Of a stretch of 62,000 bases of DNA, positions 11,025-21,974 are shown in pieces. Made by a program: the position numbers and the translations under genes. Below the pieces are notes generated by a model, which was not told the DNA's origin, did no database searches, and was given only the letters and a program-made list of their open reading frames with translations. This DNA comes from Zygnema cylindricum (lineage: Eukaryota; Streptophyta; Zygnematophyceae; Zygnematales; Zygnemataceae), in contig JBBHKE010001433.1 in NCBI GenBank assembly GCA_037447655.1, positions 1 through 62,000 of the forward strand, written 5' to 3'. How positions within the stretch are numbered: the stretch's first letter is position 1; the number at the start of each line of letters is the position of its first letter.

Positions 11025-11408
11025 AAAAGAAATGCAGATTGAACCATTGATTGCTACAAATGAAGGCTTGTGGCAAAGGGTTACACACAAATATAAGGCA
11101 TTGATTACAAAAAAACATTCGCTCCAGTTATAACGTATGATTATATTCGTACCTTAATTGCTTTGGCCGTCATCCTTGACGTGGAAATCAAGCAGAATGA
11201 TGTAAAAACAACGTTCGTTCACGACAAATTAGAGGAAGAATTGTACATGGAGCAGCTTGAAGGTTTCGAGGACCTCGTGAATTTGAACAAAGTTTATAAG
11301 CTGTCGAAGGCATTGCACGCTCTAAAGAAATCCCCACGTTTTTGGAACATAAAATATGATGCGCAACACTTTTATCTACATGTGGTTACCACAATTTTGT
11401 CACCGTAA
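11025..11408 (+). pseudogene. Reverse transcriptase of copia element I, continuation after element II
   Basis: Reading from 11029 gives RNAD, a stop, then a block matching DRYKARLVAKGYTQ with two stops, DYKKTFAPVITYDYIRTLIAL, then 11163-11408 with the palm sequence (VEIKQNDVKTTFVHDKLEEELYM, normally Q-M-D-V-K-T-A-F-L-N-G). It joins the N-terminus at 4160-4327. The D of the MDVKTAF site and much of the palm are recognisable; the YVDD block and RNase H are absent. Confidence 0.85.
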
Positions 11409-11572
11409 ACCTTGGTCTGTCGTGTGAATTGTTGATTATGTTCTGACAGTCGCCATTTACAAACGCGACACAATTTTAACCGATTGTAAAAATATTTTGA
11501 AAGTCAAAGATTCTTCAACTATTTGATTGTTAAATTTACACTCAGCGATACTTTACTTGTACCAATGTATTT

Positions 11573-12741
11573 TAGGGCGTGTTCCCATGTAAGCGAAACT
11601 TTGAAACGTTACTTTGGATTTTAGCGCAGATTTTATGGTGTACTTTTCAAAGTGTCCCGATGTCAATCAATACTTGCGCCTTCATTACTTCAAATATGTG
11701 ACAGTTGCAAACGTCTACAAAATATGCAACAACCTACGAATGTAGGAAACGAAATGTAGACGACTACCAAACTTCCTAAAATTAGTGACGTCTACAAAAA
11801 CGATGACAGTTGTAGACGTCAAGTTTTTTGTGAATTGTAGATGTTTTGTTTGTCACGTTATATTGGAAAATCGGTTGTCCACTAGAATCAGAGGTCACAA
11901 AAGTCAAAATTTTACATAACCTAAAAACGACCGTTTTTTTTTTTTCAAATTCTGAGTAAGGGTGCGTCTCCATGTACTTGAAATTTAGAGAAAAGACTTT
12001 GTTTTTTACCGCAGTTCCAGCGGACCCGGATTTCAAGTGTCCCAATGTGTTACAACGAGATAGTTACTTAAGCATGTGACGATTGTATACGCTCAAAATG
12101 CCCGTGAAGGCTGTCAACTTCTTCAATCTGTGATGACGCACGTTATTTTTTGTAGTAGCTTTTGATGTCGCATGAGTTTTTGTGACATTGTTGACGTACC
12201 GCCTTCAAACCTGTGTTGTTTCACGGTTGAAGAAGATGCATTTTGCCTTTGCGTCGCTTCTCCGCTCGACGTGAAATGGCATCGGAATATTGAGACCCTT
12301 GGCGAAATAAAACCCGTACCTGGCTCAAACGGACAAAACTTAACAAATTGTGTACTTTGCCCCGTCATACCTGAACGCAAACGGAAAAAATATAACGAAT
12401 AATGTACCTTTTGCTGTTGATTGAATTCGTTTGAAATTTTTGTAAATTTTTTTACATGTGCTAATCCGTGTTCCTATTTGTTTTTCGAAAATACTTTGTT
12501 TTAAAACACATGGTCCCTGTTTTTTAAAGAAAAGTTTGACGATGATTTTTTTTGGCGTGGCCGTGGGTCAAAGAACACAAGATGACAACATGTAACACAT
12601 TCTAAATTCGATGATGACGCAAAATGTACTTCTCCATTTTTCTATATTTTTGTATGGCATAAACTTTTGTGGTACGGCTCTAAGTTTTACAGGAAAAGGA
12701 CTGAAAAAAACCCTTACTTTGGCACATGGAGACTTACCCTA
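11573..12741. repeat. Diverged terminal-repeat-like copies, possible DNA transposon remnant
   Basis: TAGGGCGTGTTCCCATGTAA at 11573 and TAAGGGTGCGTCTCCATGTA at 11957 are direct relatives. The reverse complement of 12721-12741 (TAGGGTAAGTCTCCATGTGC) is an inverted relative. Sequences following the first two also match loosely (CAAAGTGTCCCGATGT against CAAGTGTCCCAATGT). This could be a pair of nested non-autonomous elements. No transposase and no clear target duplication are seen. Confidence 0.35.
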
Positions 12742-13681
12742 ACTAACGCCCGACCGGGTCATGTCACGCTCCAAAATTGTAAACTGTTAACTAACCAGCG
12801 TTAAAGAAAATAATAGTTAACCGAAACTCGATTTCTCGCGACTAACTGTGCCATCCCGTAACCTAAAAAGTACAAAATTAATTAACGTACGACGTATGAA
12901 TAAGCCAATAATTACGATTTGTTGCGTTCCCGAAGATTTGCGAAATGAATAGTGTTACTACCGTGTCAGTTTTGCGACGCTAATCATGATGTCACGTACT
13001 TCCACGATACCAAAGAGTTCAAAGTACAACAATGTTGGATTGTATTGACAGTACAAAATTTTCATTTTCTTTGGTTTTTTTGTTAACCGACCGCAACCGA
13101 CCATTTTTTTTTCTGGTGAATCAACCGACCGCAACCGCCCGGCCCCCAAAATTTGCCAACCGAATCCGTTCAGGATCCGGTGTGGGCGGTCGGTTAACGG
13201 TCGGTCACGGTTTCGGTTGACCGTTTGCGACCTTTGACTAGAATTGACGATGTTTCGCGTCGCGGCGCGCGATTCTATTTCGCTTCGGTGTGTGGAGATT
13301 TGTTTTAGGGTTGTGGCGTACATTCTGTATGGCTGATAATGTCTCACTTTATCGTGGAGGTTTTTTTTTTCTGGTTGTCGTGTACGGAGAGTTATGATGT
13401 TTGGGGATGATTACGTACTTGATTCCGTGAAATTCTTTGTAAATTTGTTGTTTGGGTGGTGCGCATTCTACGGAGCTGATACGTTTGGAGATTTTCTTTG
13501 TCGCGTAGATTTTGTTTGGCGACGGTCAAGTGTAAGGACTATATTTGAAGTGTACGTTTGTGTACGTTTTGTGTGTACGGTTATATAGTAATTTGGTACT
13601 TTGTTGTCTCGCGTATATACGCGATTTGATTGGTAAGCGCTTAATGCGCATTTATATTTGTGTTTCGTTTAGTGTGAAGTA
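12742..13681. other. Non-coding interval with inverted CCGACCG-rich segment
   Basis: No gene is recognised. Between about 13084 and 13222 copies of AACCGACCGCAACCG on the left are matched by GGCGGTCGGTTAACGGTCGG on the right, giving a large imperfect inverted repeat around 13160-13190. The remainder is mixed, AT-rich DNA. Confidence 0.55.
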
Positions 13682-13897
13682 CACCGCGAATCGCTATTAG
13701 CGTATATAACGCAGTTCGGTTCCCCTAAATTTTGACCCAAATTCTTAAATAGAATTATTAATTCTATTTTAAATTTAGAGTAATATTTAATTAGAGTAAT
13801 TGATTACTTTGAAAATTTTGAAATTCACAATTAGCGTTAATAACGCTAATTAATTTTTACGCTGTTTATTTATTGACGCTAATACCGATTCGCGGTG
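13682..13897. mobile_element. 216-bp MITE with ~22-bp terminal inverted repeats
   Basis: The left end CACCGCGAATCGCTATTAGC and the inverted right end (GCTAATACCGATTCGCGGTG) are complementary with one mismatch. The element is flanked by TA on the left and TT on the right. The interior is AT-rich with smaller palindromes (TAGCGTTAATAACGCTA). Related copies lie at 44679-44882 and before 44671. A TA target and small size suggest a Tc1/mariner-type non-autonomous element. Confidence 0.75.
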
Positions 13898-15480
13898 TTG
13901 TGACTTTTCATTTGAAAGTCCGTATATTGAAGCGTAGAGGGAGAGGGGAAGTTAATCTTTGTAAACAAATGTTTCTATGGAATATATTAGCTTTCGTGGA
14001 CTGCTCTCTCTTTTGTGATCTTTTAGTGAATGCTTTCGCTGTTTATTGCACTCTGCATTTTTTTTAAGACCCTTCACTTCGCATAGAATTTCGCCCTGAA
14101 ATGAGTTTCGTAGTCGGCTGCACTAGTTGTTGCGATGGGATTTTTAAGCAATGTGAGGGCAGTGGCGTGAGGCAGTAGAGGGGTGAGGTAAGTGGATTTT
14201 TAGGGGAATTTTTTTCCGGGTGGTGGTGGGGGGAAGAGATTCACCCCCTCCCTTCACGCCTCTACCTTCTTCCATCCCCCCCCCCTCCCTCCCAACCCCG
14301 ATACCCCAGACACATCAAAGGGACATTTGGGGACGGGCCGGACGGTAGGCGGGGGGGTTTGCTAAAAAATATGGGCAAGTCGTTGATATTTTACTTTTGG
14401 TTTGAATAAGAGGGGAAAGGGAGTGAGAAACGGGGGGCTTGTTTTTCATCAAATGGAAAGCGGGTCGTGAGAAGGGTGAGAATGGGGGAAGGAAAGAGAG
14501 AATAAGGGATATTTTTCAATAACCTGTGAGGGTGTGCACCGGGTGGGCGGTGCAGATATCTAAGGAGTCGTGGACTTGGGGGGAGCATTGCGCGAGAGAT
14601 TGGGAACCTCACAACTTTGGTTTACTTGTGAGTGACATAAGGGAGGGGCGATGCATCTTCTGTATAAAAACCAAATATAAAAAAATGGATGCATGGTTCA
14701 AGTAAGAGAAAAAAACAAAAAAGTACATATTGCATCCGATTTTTGTTGCAGAAGTAGAGTAAGAAGTTTATACTAAATTTCGGTTGAACATTAAAATGTT
14801 GTCTACTTGCGTTTTAATAACTCATTAGATGTGAAAAGGAAAATTCCGACTTTCCGTGTCATTGTAGATGATACATAAAAGATTTGTGGACAAATATTCA
14901 TGATTGTTTTTCCTATAGATGAAGTTATTAGCTTTCAAATTTACAACAGAAATGACCATTAAAATATGTGGACGTAAAATTAGCCCTCAAAGAAAAACCT
15001 AGCTTTTGAAATTTTGAAGGTAGATGAAAACAGTGATCCAACAAAAGAAAAAGAAATAACTAATTTCCAAGTATATAAAAGTTACAGAGGTATGAAGTTT
15101 TGACTAGAAAAATAAACGCTAACATTTAACGTTGTATCAGACCTCACATGTTTCAATTCGTTTTCATCAGTCAGAAAAAGTCCCAGTTTCAAAAGCAATT
15201 TATTTGTAATTGAACAAAATAAAAGTAAATTTGGTTGGGCAGCAAAATAGATTTGGTAAACAATTCAAAAATTGGCATGTTGTTGTTGAATTTACAATAT
15301 TATTAACTTCCGAGTGAAAAAATGGTTGACACTCACAAATAAAAGGTAGACAAAATACTTGCTTGCTCTCCCCGAAAAACAACAAAATAACATCTAGAAA
15401 TGGAGGTTAAAGGCAAATTACATTTATTAATAAATCCTCCTAGAAGCTGCGGAGTATGAATGTTTTTTTTACAACAACAG
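13898..15480. other. Non-coding interval
   Basis: No gene is recognised on either strand. 14160-14350 is rich in G and C runs, and 14650-15480 is AT-rich. Open frames here (for example 14391-14612 minus) lack family features. Confidence 0.6.
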
Positions 15481-16726
15481 TTTGATGTCTATTGTTCCCA
15501 TGGTGGAGAAAGTCCACCATTTTAAAGACCGCATGGTGACAATCTTAAATGGGCGGCAACCCACGCTGGCCCAATTTTACGAAATGCATGAGGTTGAGCT
15601 TAAGGTATTTGCATATGGGGCGCATAGACTTTTCGAACTGATGAAGCTAGATGGAGTGGAGGAGTCATCCATGGTGGAGTTTGGGCGCAACCGTCAATGT
15701 GAGTACGCAGGCAGAGTGTATCCATCTCGTCGTAGGCTGAGAGATGACAAGAACGTTGACGTCAAGTTCACACTGTACGAGAGTGAGATACTACCATGTT
15801 TTAGGATGTGTTCATCCATTAAGTTCGAGTTGACACATGTTGAGGTCCCATTGGTGGCACAATGGCAGTACAAGTTGTCACGCATAGTACTACAACGCCA
15901 AGTGCCTACGAAGCATCTGATTGAGAGGGCTACGTATGACAGGTTGGAATAGAGCTACTCAGCAGAGATTAAGTTTGATGCAGACCAAGTGGGTGAGCCA
16001 ACGCTAGAGGCTGCGAGGACTAGATGTCTTAAGCTCATATGCCCAAGAGTAATCACTACAATGTCATCCGACCATCTAATGGCCTTGCGTAGAGCGTGAA
16101 TGCATGTGGTAGATGTCATGTGCGTAAGTGCAATGGGCAACGTTTTCATGCCAAAGGTTGACGGTAAACTAGTATGGTTGATCAAACAGGGGTCTGCATG
16201 GTTTGTCACGAGAACTGATCCGCAATTGACGTGCCTTGCATGGGTGGCTACGGCAAAGTTGGAAGAGTGCACACGCACACCTGAAGTGATTCGGTGCGAA
16301 CTCTTGAAGACTGGTGAGCTAGTTGCAATTGATGAGCTAGTGGTCGGAGGCAATGTCGTGCCCATCACGAGGAAGCTTGCAAGTGTTTACCCTGTATGTG
16401 AGTATTTGAACGCACCGTCTTGCCTAGTGAGGAAGTTTAGGCATATTCTGGCAGATGCGATTAGTGATGCAAGTGAGTCACGACTTCCCCATGATGGTGT
16501 CATAGCATGGATATTAGGACGTCGCTTACGTACAAACTCAAGGACCCAACGGTTGATGTGCTATATAAGGGCCACTGTTTGTATCTAAGATCCGATTCGA
16601 CTAGTACTGACATGAAGCCAATTGCAACTGTGAATGAATAGCTCGACCTGCTAGACGACCATATGTATAAATGCTTAGTGAGAATCACGACAGATGGAAA
16701 GGTCAAGCTTGCCCCTGTACGATTGA

Positions 16727-16776
16727 GATATGACAAAGCTGTCCGAAACCAGATATGACAAAGTTGTCCCAAACCA
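16727..16776. repeat. 25-bp tandem duplication over guanylyltransferase motif VI
   Basis: GATATGACAAAGCTGTCCGA and its follow-on to 16751 recur at 16752-16776 with two changes. The unit carries the RxDKxxxN motif. Because 25 is not a multiple of three, it shifts the frame before the methyltransferase domain. Confidence 0.9.
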
Positions 16777-17270
16777 ATGTGGTTGTGTTAAGGGATGCAG
16801 TTGTAGTTGGAGCGTCTACCACTAGCAAGTATGCAAGGCAAGATCTCACATTGCACAGGAGAGTGAATGCAACATGTTTCGCTGTAAGAGATGAATTGTA
16901 TCAGCGTGTGTCTGATGCTAGGACAAATGGTACTTTCATCATAGACGTAAGGACTAGAAGATATCAGGCAGGGTCAATCATAGAGAAGCTAGACGCGACA
17001 TACTTGCTTGTTGATCCTCACTTGAGTTTGCCTACTGCTATTGGCTTGAGGTGTCAAGCAATGCCAGAGAGTGAGTCAGAGGCATTAATACTGCTGAGGA
17101 ATCTCTAAGTGCGTAGATAGAAGCTAGCCACGCAGGATGGTAGACTTCAGAGCCTAATGGACATGACATCAGTGTGGAAGGCCATAATGAGCCAGGTTGT
17201 TCCTGTGGTTGCGTGCTTCAGTGGGTCTTACATGGCAAATGAGATCAACAGTATGGACAAAACTGGTCTT

Positions 17271-17564
17271 CCAGTGTTCGCATGCTTCAACGTGTATGAT
17301 TATGCTAACAGACACGGGTACATAGTCAACGAGTCAAGCATTCGTATTAGGCTCTCTACTGAATGTAGGGCAGTGGTTGAATTCCCGCCTGATGAGAGGT
17401 TCACTTAGCCTGCACAGCCAGTGTTCGCATGCTTCAACGTGTATGATTATGCTGACAGACACGGGTACATAGTCAATGAGTTAAGCATTCGTATTAGGCT
17501 CTCTGCTGAATGTAGGGCCGTGGCTGAATTCCCGCCTGATGAGAGGTTCACTTAGCCTGCACTA
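17271..17564. repeat. 147-bp in-frame tandem duplication in the methyltransferase C-terminus
   Basis: 17271-17417 and 17418-17564 are aligned at an offset of 147 (49 codons) with a handful of differences. Both copies read VFACFNVYDYA...HGYIVNE...FPPDERFT followed by a stop. Confidence 0.92.
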
Positions 17565-17569
17565 ACCTG

Positions 17570-17697
17570 TGCATCATTCCCAGACTGCAACACTAGTTAG
17601 TGCATCATTCCCAGACTGCAACACCATGACAATACAACAAGCCATGCTGAAGTTGTGGGCTTCCCTCAAGCCATGCCCCAGTTGTGGGCTTCCCTCA
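17570..17697. repeat. Two short tandem duplications between the converging viral genes
   Basis: A 31-bp unit beginning TGCATCATTCCCAGACTGCA occurs at 17570 and 17601. A 29-bp unit ending GTTGTGGGCTTCCCTCA occurs at 17640 and 17669. Both lie in the short gap between the capping-enzyme fossil and the minus-strand frame. Confidence 0.9.
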
Positions 17698-17748
17698 ACA
17701 GTGACGTCAGGACTGTTTTGACTCATATGCGCATAGTATGACCGCGTC

Positions 17749-18000
17749 CTAGTTGATGTACCGACATGATCTTGCAAGTGTGGCTGTCTCATCCTTCATT
17801 GCATTGATCTCACTGACAGCATTGCCTGTATTAAGGAATGCAAAACTATGACGCATGATAACACGTGTGGGTGAAGCATACCCAGGACAGTCGCACAATG
17901 CTATGAGTCGTCTACAACTTGCACATATGTCAAGAGTGACTCCATCTGCATTTTGGACCAGTTCTTCAACTGCAGAGGGCATTCCTGCCATGAGTATTGC
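17749..18000 (-). pseudogene. C-terminal fragment resembling an NCLDV RNA polymerase subunit 2 (RPB2)
   Basis: The minus-strand frame reads ILMAGMPSAVEELVQNADGV, then LDICASCRRLIALCDCPGY, then TRVIMRHSFAFLNT and VSEINAMKDETATLA before a stop at 17749. This follows the layout of the RPB2 C-terminus: a D-x-L-x-x-H-G-x-x-x-x-x-x-E-like helix, a zinc-binding C-x-x-C...C-x-C cluster, and a final basic/hydrophobic segment (I-P-Y-x-x-K-x-L-x-x-E-L-x-x-M). It is tail-to-tail with the capping enzyme. The rest of the gene is missing where the pyrimidine tract begins. The subunit would build the viral transcription complex. The match is from pattern memory, so RPB2 identity is likely, not certain. Confidence 0.5.
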
Positions 18001-18027
18001 CTATTGCTCCATTCAATGGGAATGTAT

Positions 18028-19860
18028 TCTTCTCCTCCCCCAATAATCATTCCTTCCCTGTTCCCATCCCCCCCTAAATTCCTCTCCAACTCTTCCCCTT
18101 TAATTCCTTTTCCCTCACCCTCCCTCTCCTTCCCTCCCCCTTATCTCCCTCCCTCTCCCTCTCTAATTCCGTGACCGTTTCCGTTTCCCTCTCTCTCGTG
18201 CTCTCTTGCTCTCAACTCCTCCCTCCTTCCACCTCTCCCCATTCTCCCCTCTTTCTTATCTCTCCTCTCTATCTTCTCTCTCCATCATCACCTTCTCTTC
18301 CTATCCCTAGATCCCTCTTTTCTCCCCTCTCCTCCCACTTCAAATTTCAGTTTTTCCCCACTCTCCTGTCTATCCTATCCCTCTTCTCTCTCCTCTCTCT
18401 CCCTTTGCCCCTCTCCCTTCCCCTTTCCCCCTCGCCTCTTCTCCCCCTATCTTTCTCTCCTCACTTCCCTCTCTCCCCCTATCCCTCTCTACACCTCTAC
18501 CCCTCTCCCACTTTCCCTCGCCCTTGACTTTTCTTACCTCCATCTCCCCATCTCCCCCTCTTGATCTCTCCCCCGCTTCCCATATATCTTTCTATCCCTC
18601 TACCCTTCTTGTATTTTCCCTCTCCCCCTCTCTCCCTCCCCCTCCCTCTCCCTCTCCATCGCTCTCCCACTACCTCCCCCTCTTCAGCTCTAACCCTCTC
18701 CTCCTCTCACTCCCTTCCTTTTTGTAATCTCCGTTTCTCCAATTCTCCCTCTCCCACTCGCTTCCCCTCTCCCCCTCACTCCATTTTCCCCACAATCCCA
18801 ACCCCCGAGCCGAGTCAACCTCCCTATCCTGCTCACCCTCCCTATCCCCCTCTTTTACTCTCACATTCCCTCTATCAACCTCTTCCCCCCTATACCCATT
18901 CTTTTCCCTTCTTTTCCTCCTTTCCCCCTCTCCGCGTCGTTCACCCTCACCCCGTCACCCTCCTCTACTCCTTTTGGTTCCCCTCCCCTTCTCCGTCTTG
19001 ACCTCGCACTCGCTTCTCCCTTTCCTATCTCTCACCCTCTCCCACTTTCACATTTTCTCCTTCTCCCTCTCCCCCACCCTCTACAATCCCCTCCTGCTAG
19101 TTGTCCCCTCCCCCCTCTCTCCTTCTCTCCCTCTCCCCTTCACCCCCTCTCTGCCTCTTCCTCTGCGTATCTTTACATCCCCCCCTATCCCCTTCCCCTG
19201 ACCTTAACCCTCTTCCCCCTCTTCCTCTTATTATTCCTCTCCATCGCACTCTCCATTTCCTGTCACCTCCTTCCCTCACCCTCTTCCCTCCCCTCACCCC
19301 CCTCCCTCTCACCTTACCTCTGTGCCCCTCACTCCTCCCTCTCACCCATCTCTCCCCTCTCTCTCGCTCTCTTCCCTATCTCTCGCTCTTCCTCTCTTTT
19401 ACTATTTCCCGATCTCCTATTCTCCTCCCGCCATTTCCCTCTCCGCCTCTCCATCCCTCTCGCTATTTTCCCCCTCCGTTTTTCCCACCTGCTCGCCCTC
19501 CCCTTACCTCTCTCCCTCTCCCTCTCCCCCCCTCTGTCCATCACCCTTCCCACCTCTTCGCTCCCCCCCGTCCCTGTCTCCACCTCAGCTCTTCCTCCCT
19601 CTCCCTCTTTCTTTCTCTCTCTCTCCCCTCTTTCCCTCTACCGCTTTTTATCCTCCTCTCCCCCTCTCCCCCACTCTCCCTCTTTCCCTCGCTTTTTTGC
19701 TCCCTTCCTCTCTCCCACTCTGTCTCTCACTTCCCCCCTCTCTTCCCCTCTCTCCCCCCCACCCCCTCTTTTTCATTTTCAACCCGGCTCTTTGCCCTTC
19801 CTTTCCTTACCCCTGCCCTTCCCCTCTCCCTTCCCCTACCCCACCCCCTCTTTCTCTCCT
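18028..19860. repeat. 1.8-kb polypyrimidine (CT) tract
   Basis: The plus strand is almost purely C and T over 1.8 kb, in irregular CCCTCTCC-type units with rare purines. It truncates the viral fragment on its left and ends at an LTR-like sequence on its right. Long Ser/Pro/Leu-rich open frames (for example 19101-19862) are a by-product of the lack of A and G. Confidence 0.95.
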
Positions 19861-19861
19861 G

Positions 19862-20377
19862 ACACGATCTCACACAAAAATGCAGAGTGCAAGATTATAG
19901 CGGAAGCAAAAAAAAATAAAACATTCAAACGAGAGAAAACTGTCCACGAAAGCCAATACATTTCACGGACATTTTCTCCCACAAAAAGGTTTAGTTTTCC
20001 CTCCCACTAAGCTGCAGTATATAATACTGCAAATGTAACGTCACACAATAAAATTAAAAACAAACGAAACTATAAAGTGCGCACTGAGCGCCTACAAATC
20101 AAATCGTGTCTATACGCCAAACGACATAATGCAAGGTATAAGACACACGTACAAATAAAAACAAATAAAAACAAAACGAACCCACTAACCGTACACACCA
20201 AATGAAACAAAATACTTGGTCGTCGTCAAACTAAATCTTTGCGAGACCAAAGTACTACATTACCGTACAACTCGGCTTAATGACTCCAAACCAATCTGGA
20301 CCACTATCTTCACGTAACGCCAACCTAGCTAGCCGCGCGACAGACCGCGACGGCCGATTACAACCTTGATTCTAACA
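19862..20377 (-). repeat. LTR fragment of copia element III
   Basis: In minus orientation it begins TGTTAGAATCAAGG at 20377, directly after the polypurine tract GAGAGGGGGAT (20378-20388), as expected for a 3' LTR. It runs left to the edge of the pyrimidine tract. The other LTR is not found, so the left boundary is only inferred. Confidence 0.55.
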
Positions 20378-20401
20378 ATCCCCCTCTCAAAGTTGTAATC
20401 A

Positions 20402-21970
20402 TTACACCAACGCTAATTTAGGTCTTCCCCTCAAAAGTACATCATGACTCGCTGCTTTCGTCAACATATCCGCGGCTTCCTCCAACGTTGAAACGTACAA
20501 AAATTCAACTTCGTTTGCTGTGACCAAATCGCGTACGAAGTGCCACTGAATCCTTATATGTTTTGTCCTTTTGTGAAAGACAGGATTCTTCACCAACGCC
20601 ATCGAACTCATACTATCACAAAATATTTTCATGGATCTAATCGTAATCCCCAATTCTCCAAGTAGCTCCTTAATCCAAATCGACTTAGATATATGACACG
20701 CAACCATATACTTTGTTTCGGTTGATTTTAATGTGACAGTTGGCTGGAGTCGCGAACTCCAAGAAATTGCCGCGCCACCAAAACCAAAAGCATATCCAGA
20801 CGTTGATTTTCTTGTATGAAAATCTCCACCCCAATCTGCGTCACAATATCCGACGTACTCCAAAGATGTCCGTACGAATATCCTCTTCACGGCCTCCCAA
20901 TGAATCTTTTTAGGAGCTTGACAAAATCGACTCACGACAGAAACTGCGGCTGAAATATCCGGTCGTGTGGCCACTCTTAAATACATCAAACTTCCTACGG
21001 CCTCATGATAGGGCACGTGGACAATTTCCTCCTCCTCAAATTTGCGATGTTGAAGTTTGGAATCTAGTGGTGTCAAAACCGGCTTAGAATCCAACATAGC
21101 AAATTTTATTAAATTTCCTCTTTACAATATTGCGCTTGCGACAATTTAATATCACCATTATCGTACCTCAAAACTTCCACTCCAAGAATATATCGTACGT
21201 CCCCCAAATCTGTGACTTTAAAATGTAGACGTAGGTACTCCTTCAATTCTGCAATTCGTGTCAACTTGTCACATATCATCAAGAAATCATCCACGTAGAC
21301 AAAAAATATAATTTGATCTTCCCCCTCACCTTTTAAGTAAACTCCAGAGTCTGAAACTGTTCGGACGAATCCAAATTCGGTAAGGACCTTGTGTAATGGT
21401 AAATACCAAGTCCGCGATGCCTGTTTTAGTCTGTACCAGGACTTTCTCAGCCGCCATACCTTCCCCTCCTTCGACACTACTCCTTCTGGAACTTTCATAT
21501 AAACCTCCTCCTCTAAGTCACCATTTGAGAACGACGTCTCTACATCCATTTGGTGAATGTGCTTTTGCCGGCAGCGGCAATAGCAATGATCATTCTCAAT
21601 GAATCAAACTTAACTACCGGTGCGTATGTCTCCGTATAATCTATCTCTCCCTTTGTTGAAAGCCCTTGCACACTAGCCAAGCCTTATGTTTTACTACTTC
21701 CCCCGATCCACTTCGCATCAAAAGCCTTTTTACCCTCCGGTAGGCTTACCTCCTCAAATGTACGGTTGTCGATAATAGATTGAAGTTCTCGCTCTCATGC
21801 CGGTTTCCATCGTTTCTCCCAATCGCATGATTTTCGTGCCACATACGATTGCGGATCGCTCGGCTTATTTTCACATAATGATTCTATAAAAAAAAATCAT
21901 CCTCCCTCTCCGCCGAAATATAATAATATGAATTTTCCACATTCTCCTTACCATCAAAAGAAAGACGAGC
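20402..21970 (-). pseudogene. pol: copia element III pol: RT and RNase H (decayed)
   Basis: RNase H (20402-21097): VPYHEAVGSLMYLRVATRPD, CDADWGGD (catalytic Asp), STETKYM, FCDSMSSMALVKNPVFHKR and ADMLTKA. RT palm (21109-21549): MDVETSFSNGDLEEEVYM, WYRLKQASRTWY and FFVYVDDFLMICDK with catalytic DD intact. N-terminal RT and linker sense (PARLSFDGKENVENSYYY) reaches 21970 in broken frames. It is a different copia family from II/VI/IX; the WGGD and STSGYAF forms are typical of the common plant lineages. Gag and integrase are missing where the purine tract begins. Confidence 0.85.
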
Positions 21971-21974
21971 TGGT

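Larger units (their letters stand above)
15485..17564 (+). pseudogene. Endogenous NCLDV-type trifunctional mRNA capping enzyme (broken)
   Basis: Three domains in viral order. RNA triphosphatase of the tunnel fold (15485 to about 16085): EVELKV at 15590-15607 is the ExExK strand, with a later SAEIKFD strand. Guanylyltransferase (about 16090-16776): KVDG nucleophile at 16154-16165, TGELVAIDELVVGG (motifs III/IIIa), DGVIAW at 16493 (motif IV), YKLKDPTVDVLY at 16531 (motif V) and RYDKAVRN at 16726 (motif VI, RxDKxxxN). Methyltransferase (16777 on): IDVRTRRYQ at about 16941 matches the SAM motif DVGTGRxQ with both Gly lost, then YLLVDP. Stops at 15950 and 16097, a frameshift between 16510 and 16531, further stops and two tandem duplications inactivate it. 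About 640 codons remain, shorter than pox and asfarvirus enzymes (about 840-870). Ordinary plant capping enzymes have a cysteine-phosphatase domain instead. Confidence 0.82.

Noticed and set aside
12172-12402. 76-codon frame with several Cys residues
   Set aside because: The Cys spacing fits no known finger, and the frame sits among transposon-like repeats.
17855-18174. Plus-strand frames over the RPB2-like segment
   Set aside because: They are shadows of the minus-strand frame, which carries the zinc-cluster pattern.
18171-19900. Long Pro/Ser/Leu-rich open frames up to 253 codons
   Set aside because: They lie wholly in the polypyrimidine tract, where stop codons are rare by composition, and have no domain or start context.
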